Assembly: GCA_002197545.1 (NCBI GenBank)
Contig: NFUO01000389.1
Span: forward strand, 1-64,000
Length of the DNA: 64,000 bases
Source: Acidobacteria subdivision 2 bacterium RH1 MAG20
GTDB taxonomy: Bacteria; Acidobacteriota; Terriglobia; Terriglobales; Acidobacteriaceae
Reading direction: 5' to 3'
In this document: positions 54,807-63,959 of the stretch, in pieces
Position numbering within the stretch: position 1 is the first letter of the stretch
Layout: each line of letters begins with the position of its first letter
The notes under the pieces: model-generated
Databases searched by the model: none
The model's input: only the letters and a program-made list of their open reading frames with translations
Told to the model about the DNA's origin: nothing
Translations under genes and position numbers: made by a program

Positions 54807-55487
54807 ATGTTGAATGTGTCCCGCCTGTCCTGTGTCTGGAGTGTCCTGTTTTGCCTGTTCGCAACCCTGGCAGCACCAACCGCAAAAGCCCAGTCCCCGG
54901 CGCTCGCCAACCAGCTCTCCCGCATCGACTTCGGCATCAGCGGCATTGGCTTGTTCAACGGCAGCGGCAGCGGCGTCCCCCCCAGCGGCCCCGTCACTCA
55001 GACGGTAAAGCTGCAAACCAGCAATACCGTGGGAGCTTTACTCACCCTGCGTTACATCAAGTCTCCGCTGCTGGGTTTTGAAGGCAACTACAGCTACGCC
55101 CGCTACACAGAGAACTTCACTCCCCTGGGCAATCCCAACTCCGGCGGTACCGCGACCGGCGGCATCCAGACCAACGCCTCGGAATACACAGTCGGTTATG
55201 TAGCCCATACGCCAAAGTTGTTCAATGTTGAGCCATTCCTCGCAGGGGGCCTCGGAACCACCGCATTTCGACCCACCCCCCAGGGCGGCCAGCAACTCAA
55301 CACCCAGGCCCGCATGACGTACTACTACTCCATTGGTGCAGAGAGCACATTCGGCCCCCACTTCGGCCTCCGCGCCCAGTTCCGGCAAGCCTTCTTCATG
55401 GCGCCCGACTTCGGCCAGAACTACCTGACCATCAAGCACCGCACCTCAACCTTCGAACCCGGAATCGGCTTCTACTTCCGCTTCTAA
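54807..55487 (+). CDS. Outer-membrane beta-barrel protein
   Basis: About 226 residues: signal peptide (LFCLFATLAAPTAKAQ), then strands (FGISGIGLFNGSGSG, VGALLTLRYIKSPLLGFEGN, YSYARYTENF, YTVGYVAHTPKLFNVEPFLA, YYSIGAESTFGPHFGLRAQF) and the C-terminal barrel strand FEPGIGFYFRF ending in Phe. ATG 54807 is preferred (GGGAG ~10 bases before); the frame is open from 54771. Function unknown. Confidence 0.8.
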   Translation: MLNVSRLSCVWSVLFCLFATLAAPTAKAQSPALANQLSRIDFGISGIGLFNGSGSGVPPSGPVTQTVKLQTSNTVGALLTLRYIKSPLLGFEGNYSYARYTENFTPLGNPNSGGTATGGIQTNASEYTVGYVAHTPKLFNVEPFLAGGLGTTAFRPTPQGGQQLNTQARMTYYYSIGAESTFGPHFGLRAQFRQAFFMAPDFGQNYLTIKHRTSTFEPGIGFYFRF

Positions 55488-55507
55488 CTCATCTCCACCG
55501 GCACTCT

Positions 55508-55539
55508 CATCCCAGCGAACGCACCCGTTCACTGGGATG
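55508..55539. terminator. Hairpin between convergent genes (beta-barrel and nadB)
   Basis: CATCCCAGCGAACG and CGTTCACTGGGATG form a 14-bp stem with one mismatch and a 4-base loop. It sits in the 58-base gap between the two stops. Confidence 0.75.
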
Positions 55540-55545
55540 AAATCT

Positions 55546-57102
55546 TTACCTCACAAACGCCAACCATCCTGCCGACATCACCGAGTGCCGCGCCACTGCA
55601 TCCTTTTCCGGAAAATCATTCCGATAATGCGCTCCCCGGCTCTCCTCTCGCCCCAGCGCCGCAGCCACAATCAGCCCAGCCACTACATGCAGATTGCGAG
55701 CCTCCAGCGCCCGCCGGAACATCCCCCTCGGCATCGTCACCGTCAGCGCATCCAGCCCCCGCCGAGCCTGCTGCAATCCCTCCGCATCCCGCAGCAAACC
55801 CGCATCCTTCCACATCAAATCCCGCAACTCCCCAATCCACCGCTCTGTAGCCGCCTCGCCTGTTGCCCCACCTGCCTCTGGCACTCCCGCCGCCTGTTCT
55901 CTGGTTCCTAGTCCCTGTTCCCTAGTCCCTAGTCCCTGCTTCACCGCCTCCGCCGCCAGCACCCCAAACACCAACCCCTCCAGCAACGAATTACTAGCCA
56001 GCCGGTTCGCTCCATGCACTCCCGTACAAGCCACCTCTCCTGCGGCATATAGTCCCGGCAGCGAAGTCCGCCCATGCACATCCGTCCGCACTCCGCCCAT
56101 CAGGTAGTGCGCCGCCGGACGCACCGGAATCAGATCCCGTCCCAACTCCAGCCGATACTTCGCCAGAAACCGCGAGATCCCTGGAAACCGCGCCTGCAGG
56201 TCTTTCTTGATTCCGACGTCACGCATGTCCAGATACACCGGACCATCTATTCCCTCGCGCGTAATCGCCCGCGCCACCACGTCCCTCGGAGCCAGTTCCA
56301 GCAGCGGATGATACCGCTCCATAAACCGCTCCCCCTTCGCATTGACAAGATACGCGCCCTCACCCCGCAGCGCCTCACTCATCAAAAATCTCGGCGCTCC
56401 AGGCACACTAAACGCCGTCGGATGAAACTGGTAAAACTCCATATCGCTCACCTCGGCGCCCGCCCGGTAAGCCATCGCAATCCCGTCGCCCGTCGCCACC
56501 GCCGGATTCGTCGTATCGCTATAAACCTGCCCCGCTCCGCCACTCGCCAGCAGCACCGCCTTCGCCCACACCACGCGCACACCACCCTCACCATCCAGCA
56601 GCGTAGCCCCCACCACGCGCCCATCCTCCACCAGCAGATCGACGCCCGTCGTCCACTCCATCAACTCAATCGAATCCATCTCCCGCACATGCCGCAGCAG
56701 CGATACGGCAATCTCTTTTCCCGTGGCATCTCCATTCGCATGAAGAATCCGCGACCGGCTATGCGCCCCCTCGCGCGTCCGCATCAGCTCGCCATTCTCG
56801 CGATCGAACTTCGTGCCCCACGCCAGCAATTCCTCCACCCGTCGCGGCCCCTGCTCCACCAGCACCGCCGCCGCCTCGCGATTCACCAACCCATCGCCCG
56901 CGCTCATCGTGTCTTCCAGATGCAGCGCGACGTCCTCATCCCCACCCATCGCCACCGCAATGCCACCCTGCGCATACGCCGTGTTCGACTCTGCAAGCTC
57001 TTCCTTGGTGACGACCATCACCATGCCCAGCTCTGCCAGGCAAATCGCCGCACTCAGACCCGCAATTCCCGCACCCACTACAAGAAAATCAACTTGTTCC
57101 AT
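55546..57102 (-). CDS. nadB: L-aspartate oxidase
   Basis: Oxidises L-aspartate to iminoaspartate, the first step of NAD synthesis. 518 residues: FAD site [20 protein letters not shown], the succinate-dehydrogenase-family motifs [14 protein letters not shown] and [20 protein letters not shown], and a helical C-terminal domain. Between the two is a low-complexity insertion ([13 protein letters not shown]; ~residue 385-398) from a CTAGTCCCT-type DNA repeat. nadA and nadC are not in the window. Confidence 0.92.
   Translation of the reverse strand: MEQVDFLVVGAGIAGLSAAICLAELGMVMVVTKEELAESNTAYAQGGIAVAMGGDEDVALHLEDTMSAGDGLVNREAAAVLVEQGPRRVEELLAWGTKFDRENGELMRTREGAHSRSRILHANGDATGKEIAVSLLRHVREMDSIELMEWTTGVDLLVEDGRVVGATLLDGEGGVRVVWAKAVLLASGGAGQVYSDTTNPAVATGDGIAMAYRAGAEVSDMEFYQFHPTAFSVPGAPRFLMSEALRGEGAYLVNAKGERFMERYHPLLELAPRDVVARAITREGIDGPVYLDMRDVGIKKDLQARFPGISRFLAKYRLELGRDLIPVRPAAHYLMGGVRTDVHGRTSLPGLYAAGEVACTGVHGANRLASNSLLEGLVFGVLAAEAVKQGLGTREQGLGTREQAAGVPEAGGATGEAATERWIGELRDLMWKDAGLLRDAEGLQQARRGLDALTVTMPRGMFRRALEARNLHVVAGLIVAAALGREESRGAHYRNDFPEKDAVARHSVMSAGWLAFVR
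55904..55938 (+). repeat. CTAGTCCCT short tandem repeat in nadB
   Basis: CCTAGTCCCTGTT, CCCTAGTCCCTAGTCCCTG: three copies of CTAGTCCCT in phase with the reading frame, coding LGTREQ-type repeats in a linker. Confidence 0.7.
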
Positions 57103-57156
57103 CCATCGATGCTACTACTCCAGAATCATCGCCATACGCGATACGATGGAGATACC

Positions 57157-58260
57157 GTGCCCGTCATCTCACTTAAGACGCCCTCCGCCGCTTACGACAT
57201 CACCATCGCCTCCGGCCTGCTGCGCACCCTCGCGCCACGCCTCAATAAACTGGCCAAAGGCAAACCCTTCCGCCCCTTCATCGTCACCTCGCCCGAGATC
57301 TGGGGCCTCTGGCACAAACGAGTCCTCGCCTCCTTCAAGCAGCCACCCACCGTCCTCTTCCTTCCCAGCGGCGAAGCGCACAAGCGTCTCTCCAGCGTCG
57401 AATCGCTCGCCCAGCAACTGGCCACCGCCGGGGCCGACCGCGACTCGCTGCTCATCGCCTTCGGTGGCGGCGTCATCGGAGATGTCACCGGCTTCCTCGC
57501 CGCCATCTACATGCGCGGCATCCCCTACGTCCAGATCCCCACCACCCTGCTCGCCCAGGTCGACTCCTCCATCGGCGGCAAAACCGGAGTCAACCTCGCC
57601 ACCGGGAAAAACCTCGTCGGCAGCTTCAACCATCCCCTCGCTGTCCTCGCCGACACTGACCTTCTCGCCACTCTGCCGCCCGCCCAGCTCCGCGCCGGGC
57701 TGCAGGAGTCCATCAAAGCCGGAATCATCCGCGATCCAAAACTCTTCCGCTACCTCGAGCAAAACGCCGAAGCCGTCCTCAAAGGAGACGCCAAAGCCCT
57801 CACCCACGTCGTCACCGCCAGCGTCCGCGTCAAGGCCGACGTCGTCGCCAACGACGAGCGCGAATCCGGCCTGCGCATGATCCTCAACTACGGCCACACC
57901 ATTGGCCACGCCATCGAGGCCGCCACCCGCTACAAGCAGCTCCTCCACGGCGAAGCCGTAGGCTGGGGCTCCATCGCCGCCACCCACCTCGGCCTGTCGC
58001 GTAAACTCATCACGCAGGCGCAGTCCGACCGCATCATCGCCCTCATCCTCCGCTACAGCCCGCTCTCGCCTTTCAAAGCCACAGCCGCAAAACTAGTAGC
58101 CCTCACCTCCGGCGACAAGAAGAACCGCAGCGGCACCCTATCCTTCATCCTGCCCACCGGCATCGGCACCGTGAAGATCGTCCGCGATGTGACTCAACCC
58201 GAACTCCTCGCCGCCACCGAATCCATGCTCGCCTTGATGCGAACTGTTCACGCGTCGTGA
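57157..58260 (+). CDS. aroB: 3-dehydroquinate synthase
   Basis: Second step of the shikimate pathway. 367 residues. NAD/metal signature [20 protein letters not shown], the substrate loop [20 protein letters not shown], the Zn ligands Glu in [10 protein letters not shown] region and His in [15 protein letters not shown] and [10 protein letters not shown]. The GTG at 57157 has GGAG 5 bases upstream; the frame is open much further 5' only as the antisense of nadB. Divergent from nadB; the stop overlaps the next gene's start as GTGA. Confidence 0.93.
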   Translation: MPVISLKTPSAAYDITIASGLLRTLAPRLNKLAKGKPFRPFIVTSPEIWGLWHKRVLASFKQPPTVLFLPSGEAHKRLSSVESLAQQLATAGADRDSLLIAFGGGVIGDVTGFLAAIYMRGIPYVQIPTTLLAQVDSSIGGKTGVNLATGKNLVGSFNHPLAVLADTDLLATLPPAQLRAGLQESIKAGIIRDPKLFRYLEQNAEAVLKGDAKALTHVVTASVRVKADVVANDERESGLRMILNYGHTIGHAIEAATRYKQLLHGEAVGWGSIAATHLGLSRKLITQAQSDRIIALILRYSPLSPFKATAAKLVALTSGDKKNRSGTLSFILPTGIGTVKIVRDVTQPELLAATESMLALMRTVHAS

Positions 58261-58664
58261 ATCGGAGGGCAGTCTTGAAGACCAAGAAGTCAAAGCTGAA
58301 AGACCTTTCCCTATGTGTCGCGGTGAGCACTTTAATCATCGGAGTTGTGTCCGCGATGTTCTACGCTGGCATGAGCTGGGACTTCTTCGTCAAATGGATA
58401 TGTTTTGCCATCATGACAGCATTGTTGTTTGGAGTATTCATTGAGAGTTCACGCGCATTACTAAGCAAAAGTCCATTTTGGCTTCTATCCACTCTTTTTC
58501 TAATAGTCCACTGCACGGCATGGGCAATCATTCTTATCCATACAAAAACCTGGAAATTCATTTGGTTTTATCCGATGATCCTCGAGATACTGATACTTCA
58601 GTACGGCAGAAGCCAACTGGAACGCAAATTACACAAGAGGGATCACGCCATAAGCCATCACTAG
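58257..58664 (+). CDS. Small membrane protein of low GC content
   Basis: 135 residues, function unknown. A basic N-terminus ([11 protein letters not shown]) and four membrane helices ([74 protein letters not shown]). Base composition is clearly poorer in GC than its neighbours and codon use is different. The GTG start overlaps the aroB stop (GTGA). Probably acquired. Confidence 0.75.
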   Translation: MNRRAVLKTKKSKLKDLSLCVAVSTLIIGVVSAMFYAGMSWDFFVKWICFAIMTALLFGVFIESSRALLSKSPFWLLSTLFLIVHCTAWAIILIHTKTWKFIWFYPMILEILILQYGRSQLERKLHKRDHAISHH

Positions 58665-58689
58665 ATAGTGATTAGGCCTACTCCAAGCC

Positions 58690-59607
58690 ATGCCACACAA
58701 AGCCCAACCCGAACACGAGCAAACCACCGGAGCCCGTCCCACCGGCACCCACACCGATCAGGACGCCGCCGCGAACGTCCAGCAGATGTTCGACACCATC
58801 GCGCCGAAGTACGATCTGCTCAACCACCTCCTCTCCGTTGGCATCGACCGCTGGTGGTGGTCACGCGCCGCACGCACCTTCCGCCCCATCCTCCAGCGCC
58901 CCGAGTCCGTAGCCGTCGACCTCTGCTGCGGCACCGGCGACATGACCCTGGCCCTCCTCAAACACCGCCCCAAATCAACACAAAACCGGGTGCCCCAGGT
59001 CTCGATTCTGAGACCTGGGATCGAAGCTCCACAAAACTCAAATGAAGCCACTTCCCCCGCCTCACAAAGCTCGGGTGCCCCATCCTTCGCAGCTTCATCG
59101 CGAAGGGTGGGAGACGAAACCGTCCAACCCGCCCCCATCCTCGCCGTAGACTTCTCCCACCAGATGCTCTCCCGCGGAGCCGAAAAGTTCGCTCCGCACA
59201 ACATCATCCCCATCGAAGCCGACGCCCTCCATCTCCCCATCGCCGACAACTCCATTGACCTCGTCACCTCGGCCTTTGGCTTCCGCAATCTCTCGAACTA
59301 CGAGGCAGGCCTCGCCGAACTCCACCGCATCCTCCGCGCCGGCGGCCAGATCGGCATCCTCGACTTCAACCAACCCACCGGCCTCACCGGCGCCCTCTAC
59401 AACCTCTACTTCAAACAGATCCTGCCTCGCTTCGGCGGCCTCATCTCCGGAGATCCTGCAGCCTATACCTATCTCCCCGACTCTGTGGCCCGCTTCCCCA
59501 GCCCATCCCGCATGATCGAACTTATCCAACAGGCAGGCTTCACCAACGCCACCTGGACCAGCTACACCTTCGGCACAGCAGGCCTCTACCGAGCCACCAA
59601 ACCCTGA
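58690..59607 (+). CDS. ubiE: Demethylmenaquinone methyltransferase with two in-frame palindromic insertions
   Basis: SAM-dependent C-methyltransferase of menaquinone/ubiquinone synthesis. The N-terminus FDTIAPKYDLLNHLLSVGID, SAM motif AVDLCCGTGDMTLALLKH (~residue 77-94), VTSAFGFRNLSNYEAGLAEL and HRILRAGGQIGILDFNQPTG are all typical. At 305 residues it exceeds the usual ~235. Between motif I and the segment ILAVDFSHQMLSRG lies an extra ~55 residues (~95-152) containing two hairpin elements (58988-59019 and 59073-59111). The frame stays open and core motifs remain, so function may be kept. Confidence 0.9.
   Translation: MPHKAQPEHEQTTGARPTGTHTDQDAAANVQQMFDTIAPKYDLLNHLLSVGIDRWWWSRAARTFRPILQRPESVAVDLCCGTGDMTLALLKHRPKSTQNRVPQVSILRPGIEAPQNSNEATSPASQSSGAPSFAASSRRVGDETVQPAPILAVDFSHQMLSRGAEKFAPHNIIPIEADALHLPIADNSIDLVTSAFGFRNLSNYEAGLAELHRILRAGGQIGILDFNQPTGLTGALYNLYFKQILPRFGGLISGDPAAYTYLPDSVARFPSPSRMIELIQQAGFTNATWTSYTFGTAGLYRATKP
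58988..59019 (+). repeat. Palindromic element in ubiE (first)
   Basis: GGGTGC then a perfect 10-bp stem CCCAGGTCTC (58994-59003), loop GATTCT, GAGACCTGGG (59010-59019). Same family as 29981-30014: the two stem positions that differ are matched on both sides. Confidence 0.8.
59073..59111 (+). repeat. Palindromic element in ubiE (second)
   Basis: GGGTGCC leader and a 12-bp stem CCCATCCTTCGC (59079-59090) with GCGAAGGGTGGG (59100-59111), one G-T pair, loop AGCTTCATC. The leader is shared with the GATTCT-loop elements, the loop with the GTCATCCTGAGC-type repeats. Confidence 0.75.
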
Positions 59608-59673
59608 TCTAACCCCAACACGAACACCCGAACTATAGAAACCACCTAAACACGATAGAAGCCACCTAAACAA

Positions 59674-59735
59674 GTGTCATCTCGACCGAAGTCCCGCAGC
59701 CTCATCGCGGGATGTAGTGGAGAGACCCCCGCATT
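59674..59735 (+). repeat. GTCATCTCGACCGAAG-type repeat with hairpin
   Basis: GTCATCTCGACCGAAG, then TCCCGC - AGCCTCATC - GCGGGA (59692-59712), then GTGGAGAGACCCCCGC. Loop as in 39800-39866 and 59091-59099. Just upstream a direct repeat CCACCTAAACA occurs twice (59641 and 59662 regions). Confidence 0.7.
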
Positions 59736-59802
59736 TGTCGTTGCATTTGCATTTGTCCTTGCATTTGCAGTTGCAGTTGTCGTTGTCGTTGCTCTTGCTT
59801 GT
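59731..59802 (+). repeat. Hexanucleotide tandem array
   Basis: Twelve consecutive 6-base units of the type GCATTT/GTCGTT/GCAGTT, without gaps. All begin with G and most end in TT. Confidence 0.7.
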
Positions 59803-59966
59803 GCAGCTAGGTACAGCGAGGCTTCAGCTTCGCGTCTAAAAGAACGCCGCGAAGCGGCCTCCGCTCTGCCCCGAGCAATGTCGAGGGGCCGGAGTGAAGC
59901 GACTGATCCATTGCCGTTGTCTTTGCCTGTTCTCACCGCAAACCCTCAAAACCCCAGTAAAAACGC

Positions 59967-60310
59967 CTGTCAAGCCCCATCCCCCTCAAAATCGTCACCC
60001 CAAAACCCCATAAACCGAATAAAAGAAACAACTTCCATCCCCAAAAATAAACTTCGCAAAACTGCATATGAGTTCCACTCCATTCGCTAAACTAGAAAAA
60101 GAAGAAACAAACCAAAGGCCCGGCGACCAGCCGGGCCTAACTCTTTTAGAAAGACGATTTTAGCCGTAACCCATTTAGAATGACTATTTTGCTGACCACT
60201 ATCTACCGTAAGTTATTGAATCAAATAAGCTTACGCGCAGGTAACCCCCAGGGGGGTACCCCCCTCACAGAGGGGCACCCTCCAAAACAACAAGGCACCA
60301 TGTAGCATCT
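59967..60310 (+). repeat. Leader repeat copy C
   Basis: The 708-base gap 59608-60315 has no gene. From 59967: CTGTCAAGCCCC, TGAGTTCCACTCC, CGCTAAACTAGAAAAAG, a perfect hairpin GGCCCGGC-GACCA-GCCGGGCC (60117-60137), CTCTTTTAGAAAGACGATTT and TTTAGAATGACTATTTTGC 29 bases apart, a further hairpin at ~60208-60238, and the palindrome GGGGGGTACCCCCC (60253-60266) before the next start. Confidence 0.6.
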
Positions 60311-60315
60311 TTTCC

Positions 60316-61773
60316 ATGTCTCCTGTTACGACGCCCGAAGAAGCCGCGCATACGCACGCCGCCAAGCGTTCCGCCGCGCTCCTGTCCGTCTTCGCCGCGC
60401 TCATCATCACGCTGCTTAAGCTGCTGACCGGCATCTTCACCGGCTCGCTGGGCATGCTCTCCGAAGCAGCCCACTCCGGTATCGACCTCGGCGCTGCAAC
60501 CATCACTTTTTTCTCCGTGCAGGTCTCCGATCGCCCCGCCGACGAAGAACACAACTACGGCCACGGAAAGATTGAAAGCCTCTCCGCCTTCGTCGAAACC
60601 TTCCTCATGCTCGCCTCCTGCATCTGGATTCTCACCGAGGCCGTCCGCCGCATCCTCTTCCACCACCATCTATCGCTCACCTTCTCCCTCTGGCCCTTCG
60701 CCGTCCTCCTGCTCTCGATCACCGTTGACTACTCCCGCTCCCGCACGCTCCATCGTGTAGCCGTCCAGCACAACAGCGAAGCCCTCGAAGCCGATGCCAT
60801 CCACTTCCGCACTGACATCTGGTCCTCCTTCGCCGTCCTCGTCGGCCTCGCCGCAACCTACGCAGGAGGACGCTGGCACCTTCCCCTCCTCGAACTCGCC
60901 GACCCCATCGCAGCCATCATCGTCTCCGGCATCATCCTCCGTGTCAGCTGGAAGCTCGCCCACCGCACCATCGACGCCCTGCTCGACGCCACGCCCGCCG
61001 AGACCCGAGCCCAGACCCGCCGCGACCTCATCCGCGATCTCGCCGCCATCGACGGCGTCCTCTCCGTCGACCGCGTCCGCACCCGCCGCTCCGGCTCCAG
61101 CTACTTCGCCGATGTCACGCTTGGGATGCCGCGTAAACTCACCTTCCAGCGCTCCGAGCAGATCACCGCAGCTGCCACCGCAGCCGTCCAGCGCCATCTA
61201 CCCGATGCCGACGTCGTTGTTCACTCCGTCCCTACCGCGTCGGTCGCCGAGAGCGTCCACGACCGCATCCGCGCCGTCGCCGCCCGCTCCAATCTCACCA
61301 TCCACGATGTCAGCGTGCAGGAGTATAACCACCAACTCCACGTCGAACAGCACCTGGAGGTCGACGAGACCATGCCGCTGCGTGAAGCTCACGCACTGGC
61401 CACGCGGCTCGAATCCGACATGCGCCGTGAGATCCCCGCCATCGTCACCATCCTCACCCATATCGAGAGCGAACCTGCCACCATCGAACGGCCAGCCTCG
61501 CTCGAACGCGATCGCCAGCTCGAAGTCCGCCTGCGCCGCGCTGCAGCCGCCTTCCCCGAGATACTGGACATCCACGAGGTCTTCGTCACCCGCGCCCACA
61601 CCAATGACGCCGACCGTCTCCAGGTCAGTTGCCACTGCACCCTGCCCGACGATCTGCCCATGTCCGAGGTCCACGCCGTCATCACCGCCCTCGAAGGCGC
61701 CTTCAAACTGGATGCCCCCGAAGTCAGTCGTCTGCTGATTCATCCGGAACCCGCAACCGATAACCGAGGTTGA
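60316..61773 (+). CDS. Cation diffusion facilitator family transporter, extended C-terminus
   Basis: Proton-coupled exporter of divalent metals (Zn, Co, Fe or Mn) in the inner membrane. Six membrane helices in residues ~20-215: LSEAAHSGIDLGAATITFFS with the first Asp pair region, DEEHNYGHGKIESLSAFVET, and the second metal site FRTDIWSSFAVLVGLAATYA. A ZT-dimer domain (~215-300) is followed by two more such segments (~320-400 and 400-480), giving 485 residues versus the usual ~300. Metal specificity is not readable from the sequence. The leader repeat C lies immediately upstream. Confidence 0.9.
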   Translation: MSPVTTPEEAAHTHAAKRSAALLSVFAALIITLLKLLTGIFTGSLGMLSEAAHSGIDLGAATITFFSVQVSDRPADEEHNYGHGKIESLSAFVETFLMLASCIWILTEAVRRILFHHHLSLTFSLWPFAVLLLSITVDYSRSRTLHRVAVQHNSEALEADAIHFRTDIWSSFAVLVGLAATYAGGRWHLPLLELADPIAAIIVSGIILRVSWKLAHRTIDALLDATPAETRAQTRRDLIRDLAAIDGVLSVDRVRTRRSGSSYFADVTLGMPRKLTFQRSEQITAAATAAVQRHLPDADVVVHSVPTASVAESVHDRIRAVAARSNLTIHDVSVQEYNHQLHVEQHLEVDETMPLREAHALATRLESDMRREIPAIVTILTHIESEPATIERPASLERDRQLEVRLRRAAAAFPEILDIHEVFVTRAHTNDADRLQVSCHCTLPDDLPMSEVHAVITALEGAFKLDAPEVSRLLIHPEPATDNRG

Positions 61774-61806
61774 CCAACGCTCGAAGCCTGTATCCTGAAC
61801 CTGAGC

Positions 61807-62592
61807 ATGAAGCGTTTTTTTAACATCCTCCTCAGTGGCCTGGCGATGATTGCGGTCGCGCTTATCTCCGCATTCTTATCCATGCGCCTCGCCATTCATG
61901 GCCGCGAAGTCGAGGTTCCCAACCTCGCTGGCCTCACAGTATCCGAAGCCAGTCAAGCGGCAGGGGCAAAGGGACTGAATCTGAATGTGGAAAATCGCTT
62001 CTACGCGGCCAATGTTGCTCCGGGCCACGTCCTTGCCCAATCGCCCGCCGCCGGAGTGACCGTCAGGCGCGAATGGACGGTCCGCGTTACCGAGAGTCTG
62101 GGCGCGCAGAAGGTATCCGTACCGGATCTTATCGGCCAGACACAGCGGCCCGCTTCCATCCTGCTGCGACGACTTTCGCTTGACCTGGGTACAGTCGCGC
62201 AACTGCCTACAACCAACGAAACCGGCATTGTCCTGGCGCAGACCCCCACTCCTAACGCCTCCGGCATTGACCGGCCGCGCGTAAGCCTGCTGCTCAGCGC
62301 GCCTGAAGACCCTGCTGCAACAGCCTTTGTGATGCCCTCGCTCACCGGCCTCACCCTTGCCAGCGCCGCAGCCCGCGCAGCGGCGGCGGGAGTACATATT
62401 GCCAGTATAGAGGACATCAACCTGCCCACCACCTCAACACCCGGAACTCCACCAGCACTCGCCGCGCCCACACCCGTCGCGCCGTCCCCTGCGACGGTGG
62501 CGGTCCCTCCGGGTACGGTCGTTGGCCAGACTCCGCCCGCGGGATACCGCGTCGTCAAGGGCGATGCGGTCCACATTACGCTGACTCATTGA
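61807..62592 (+). CDS. Membrane-anchored PASTA-domain protein
   Basis: 261 residues: one N-terminal membrane helix (ILLSGLAMIAVALISAFLSM), then three PASTA domains (VEVPNLAGLTVSEASQAAGA; VSVPDLIGQTQRPASILLRR; FVMPSLTGLTLASAAARAAA), the last ending VKGDAVHITLTH with a Pro/Ala/Thr linker inside. PASTA domains bind peptidoglycan fragments; no kinase domain is attached. It lies tail-to-tail with rsmB, where similar proteins often occur. Confidence 0.87.
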   Translation: MKRFFNILLSGLAMIAVALISAFLSMRLAIHGREVEVPNLAGLTVSEASQAAGAKGLNLNVENRFYAANVAPGHVLAQSPAAGVTVRREWTVRVTESLGAQKVSVPDLIGQTQRPASILLRRLSLDLGTVAQLPTTNETGIVLAQTPTPNASGIDRPRVSLLLSAPEDPAATAFVMPSLTGLTLASAAARAAAAGVHIASIEDINLPTTSTPGTPPALAAPTPVAPSPATVAVPPGTVVGQTPPAGYRVVKGDAVHITLTH

Positions 62593-62672
62593 ACGGATTT
62601 TGCGCTTTTGTCGCGGAGCAAACTACGTTTTATTGGACTTTTGTGTGGGAAAAAACTGATTGGAAAACAGCA

Positions 62673-63959
62673 CTATTTTCGGGGTTCGAGGACGGTTGCG
62701 AAAAAGCCGTCGCAGTTTTGAACTCCGGGCAGCGTTCTTAATGCTCCGCCGCGCACGGCTGATACCAGATTTGCACCTTCCCTTAGCGTTCCGGACTCAG
62801 ACAGTTTAAGGAGCAGGCCTTCTACCGGAATTTGATAAATGTTCGCGCCTCCGATTACGTCCTGTACGACCCGCTCACACTCCTCCGGCTCCAGCGAACA
62901 GGTGGAATAGACTAACCGTCCTCTGGGGGCGAGCCGCTTGAGTGCCGCGCTCAGGATTGCGTGCTGGCGGGCTGCCTGACGCGTGAACTCTTCCGGTTTG
63001 AGGCGGTGGCGAATTTCGGGGTTTCCGGCCAGCGTGCCGGTGCCGCTGCAGGGGACATCGCAGAGGATGAGGTCGAACTGCTCGTCTCCTGCTGCCGTGG
63101 CGTCTGCGACCGCACAGCGTATTCGTTCGGCGTAGGCGTAACGGCGGAAGCGGGCTTCAGTCTGGGCCAGCCGCTTTGCGCTTATGTCCGTTGCCGTAAT
63201 CTCCGCTGCTGCCAACCGACGCGCCAAGATCAGCGTCTTGCCGCCGGGAGCGGCGCAGCAATCCCAGACGGCCTTTGCCGTGGGCGCGGCGACTGCCGCA
63301 AGTTCCGCCACCAGGCGTGAACCGTCGTCCATTTGCGGCAGATCTCCACCGTTCTCGCTGAACAATACTCCTTCCGCTGGCTCCTTCTGGTCGGCTTCAC
63401 ATATCTTCAGCGCGGCCTCACGGCCATATGCCGCGACCCATCGCTCCACCATCCATTGCGGATGCCCGAGACGCTCGGAGAATGCGGCGATAGACTCGAA
63501 GACACGCTGGCCCGGTTTCTGTGCCATTGCCAGCTTACGCAGCACTGCGTTGACCATTCCAGTGGCATGGGGCTGGCCCGCGGCGCGGCATAGCTCGACA
63601 CTCTCACCGAGTGCGGCATGGGCAGGGATGCGGTCAAGATGAAGCAGTTGAAATGCGCCCATCCTCAAGGCCAGCGAGACCGGCTCTTCCAGCCTTTGCT
63701 CCGGCCGTTGCAGCAGGCCGCGCAGGCGCGCGTCGAGGGCAATCTGCCAGCGCAGGACACCCATCACCAATGTCGTCGTGAGGTTTCGGTCTTCGGGTGA
63801 AAGCGCCTCCATTCGGGCGGAGTGAAGTAGCTCGTCGCTGTGGCCTTTGCCTTCGCCAACCAGCGTCAGAATCTCGAACGCTGCCAGCCTTGCGGGTGCG
63901 ATTTTGGCAGTTGCGGCTTCGGAGGAAGCGGTTGGGCCTGCCGAGGCTGGCCGTTTCAT
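62673..63959 (-). CDS. rsmB: 16S rRNA (cytosine-967) C5-methyltransferase
   Basis: Methylates C967 of 16S rRNA. 428 residues: NusB-like N-terminal domain (~20-160; RLAAFEILTLVGEGKGHSDE, RNLTTTLVMGVLRWQIALDA), then the methyltransferase domain with DCCAAPGGKTLILARRL, CDVPCSGTGTLAGNPEIRHR and VYSTCSLEPEECERVVQDVI, which contain the two catalytic cysteines. The gene is complete; the ATG is at 63959, about 40 bases from the window edge. Confidence 0.94.
   Translation of the reverse strand: MKRPASAGPTASSEAATAKIAPARLAAFEILTLVGEGKGHSDELLHSARMEALSPEDRNLTTTLVMGVLRWQIALDARLRGLLQRPEQRLEEPVSLALRMGAFQLLHLDRIPAHAALGESVELCRAAGQPHATGMVNAVLRKLAMAQKPGQRVFESIAAFSERLGHPQWMVERWVAAYGREAALKICEADQKEPAEGVLFSENGGDLPQMDDGSRLVAELAAVAAPTAKAVWDCCAAPGGKTLILARRLAAAEITATDISAKRLAQTEARFRRYAYAERIRCAVADATAAGDEQFDLILCDVPCSGTGTLAGNPEIRHRLKPEEFTRQAARQHAILSAALKRLAPRGRLVYSTCSLEPEECERVVQDVIGGANIYQIPVEGLLLKLSESGTLREGANLVSAVRGGALRTLPGVQNCDGFFATVLEPRK

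Noticed and set aside
56074..57156. 5' extension of the aroB frame by ~360 codons
   Set aside because: The extension is antisense to nadB and Arg/His-rich. A GTG with GGAG at 57157 gives a normal-length AroB.
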